From: Caenispirillum bisanense
GTDB taxonomy: Bacteria; Pseudomonadota; Alphaproteobacteria; Rhodospirillales; Rhodospirillaceae
Direction of reading: 5' to 3'
Assembly (NCBI RefSeq): GCF_039523075.1
Contig: NZ_BAAAEP010000024.1
Coordinates: 1 to 64,000 of the forward strand
Length of the DNA: 64,000 nt
Shown here: positions 63,617 to 64,000 of the stretch, piece by piece
Position numbering within the stretch: position 1 is the stretch's first letter
Layout: every line of letters begins with the position of its first letter
Notes under the pieces: model-generated
The model's database searches: none
Told to the model about the DNA's origin: nothing
The model's input: the letters and a program-made list of their open reading frames with translations, nothing else
Position numbers and translations under genes: made by a program

Positions 63617-64000
63617 ATGCCGCTTCTGGCGTGGCGGGACGCACTGAGCGTCGGCGATCCTGGGATCGACGGCGATCATAAGAAGCTGATCCAGTTCGTG
63701 AACGACCTTCAGGATGCCATCGACGGCCGCAAACCTGACCGGGTGGTGGGCAAGATCATTCTGGAGCTGGTGCAGTATACGAAGGAGCACTTCAGCCGCG
63801 AGGAGGCGGTGATGAAGGGCTGCGGCTATCCGGACTATGAACGGCACCGCGCCATTCATCAGGCGCTGACCCGGCAGGTGCTGGTGATGGCGGAGCGCTA
63901 CGTGCGCACCCCCACCGACGCGGTGAAGCAGGAACTCATCGACTTCCTGGCCGCCTGGCTGGTCGAGCACATCATCAAGGAAGACCGCAAGGTCGGCGCC
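63617..64000 (+). CDS. bacteriohemerythrin (C-terminus beyond window)
   Basis: 128 codons are visible to the window edge. All ligands of the di-iron site are present: H21 (GIDGDHK), H58 and E62 (HFSREE), H77 and H81 (ERHRAIHQ), H118 and D123 (HIIKED). Hemerythrins bind O2 reversibly; single-domain bacterial forms store or deliver oxygen or sense it. The start is ATG 63617 after GGGGGAAGAG. The end lies just outside the window. Confidence 0.93.
   Translation, partial: MPLLAWRDALSVGDPGIDGDHKKLIQFVNDLQDAIDGRKPDRVVGKIILELVQYTKEHFSREEAVMKGCGYPDYERHRAIHQALTRQVLVMAERYVRTPTDAVKQELIDFLAAWLVEHIIKEDRKVGA

Overview
The window is about 64 kb of very GC-rich, densely coding DNA in which third codon positions are almost always G or C. 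The gene content points to a free-living alphaproteobacterium of the Rhodospirillales/Azospirillum kind: a DUF2794 gene, a split glycine decarboxylase (GcvPA/GcvPB), a complete urea transport and urease cluster, a class II PyrD, a dihydroorotase of the form common in alphaproteobacteria, bacteriohemerythrin and a large periplasmic GGDEF/EAL protein. This is an inference from gene families; no rRNA gene is present to settle it.

Layout. 1-4532: N-terminal part of an MscS-like channel, an ArsC-family protein, a strong candidate small RNA (about 1658-1836), an interrupted unknown ORF, a GNAT acetyltransferase and a TrkH potassium transporter. 4684-9658: glycine cleavage operon gcvT-gcvH-gcvPA-gcvPB behind a promoter and a tandem glycine riboswitch. 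9894-13645: a di-haem cytochrome c peroxidase overlapping a PAS-GGDEF-EAL protein. 13734-16263: tRNA-Gln, an OGFr-domain protein, a TetR regulator with a palindromic operator in front of a flavodoxin-fold oxidoreductase, and a DUF805 membrane protein. 16288-27465 (minus strand): urtABCDE-ureDABC-ureEFG, headed by a near-consensus sigma-54 promoter. Three copies of a 27-bp inverted-repeat element lie in the urease gaps, and a fourth lies inside the gcv operon.

27896-31244: an OmpR-type response regulator, an SDR protein that lacks the YxxxK catalytic pair, and a SLC13-like permease with TrkA-C domains. 31314-40265: a sulfur block of cysP-cysT-cysW-cysA, a divergent Rrf2 regulator with a palindrome in between, cysteine dioxygenase with an FAD protein, and an amino-acid (probably cystine) ABC transporter. 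40327-40952: a RelE/Xre toxin-antitoxin pair with an operator. 40976-42313: dihydroorotase. 42331-51686: a surface-polysaccharide/LPS cluster of AsnB, six glycosyltransferase-like genes and an O-antigen ligase. 51809-55671: YgfZ, DODA-type dioxygenase, DUF2794 and small lipoproteins.

About 55991-56094 is a long poly-G run followed by poly-C. It looks like an assembly artefact and truncates a nickel-transport-like gene. 56280-61050 is a compact four-gene operon: C-type-lectin-fold protein, asparagine-synthetase-like protein without the N-terminal Cys, polysaccharide deacetylase and beta-helix protein. It is probably an extracellular polysaccharide modification cassette. 61083-64000: SDR, cupin, pyrD and a bacteriohemerythrin cut by the window edge.

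Taken together, the window is a nutrient-acquisition and envelope region: nitrogen from urea and glycine, sulfur from sulfate and cystine, potassium uptake, and two polysaccharide loci.
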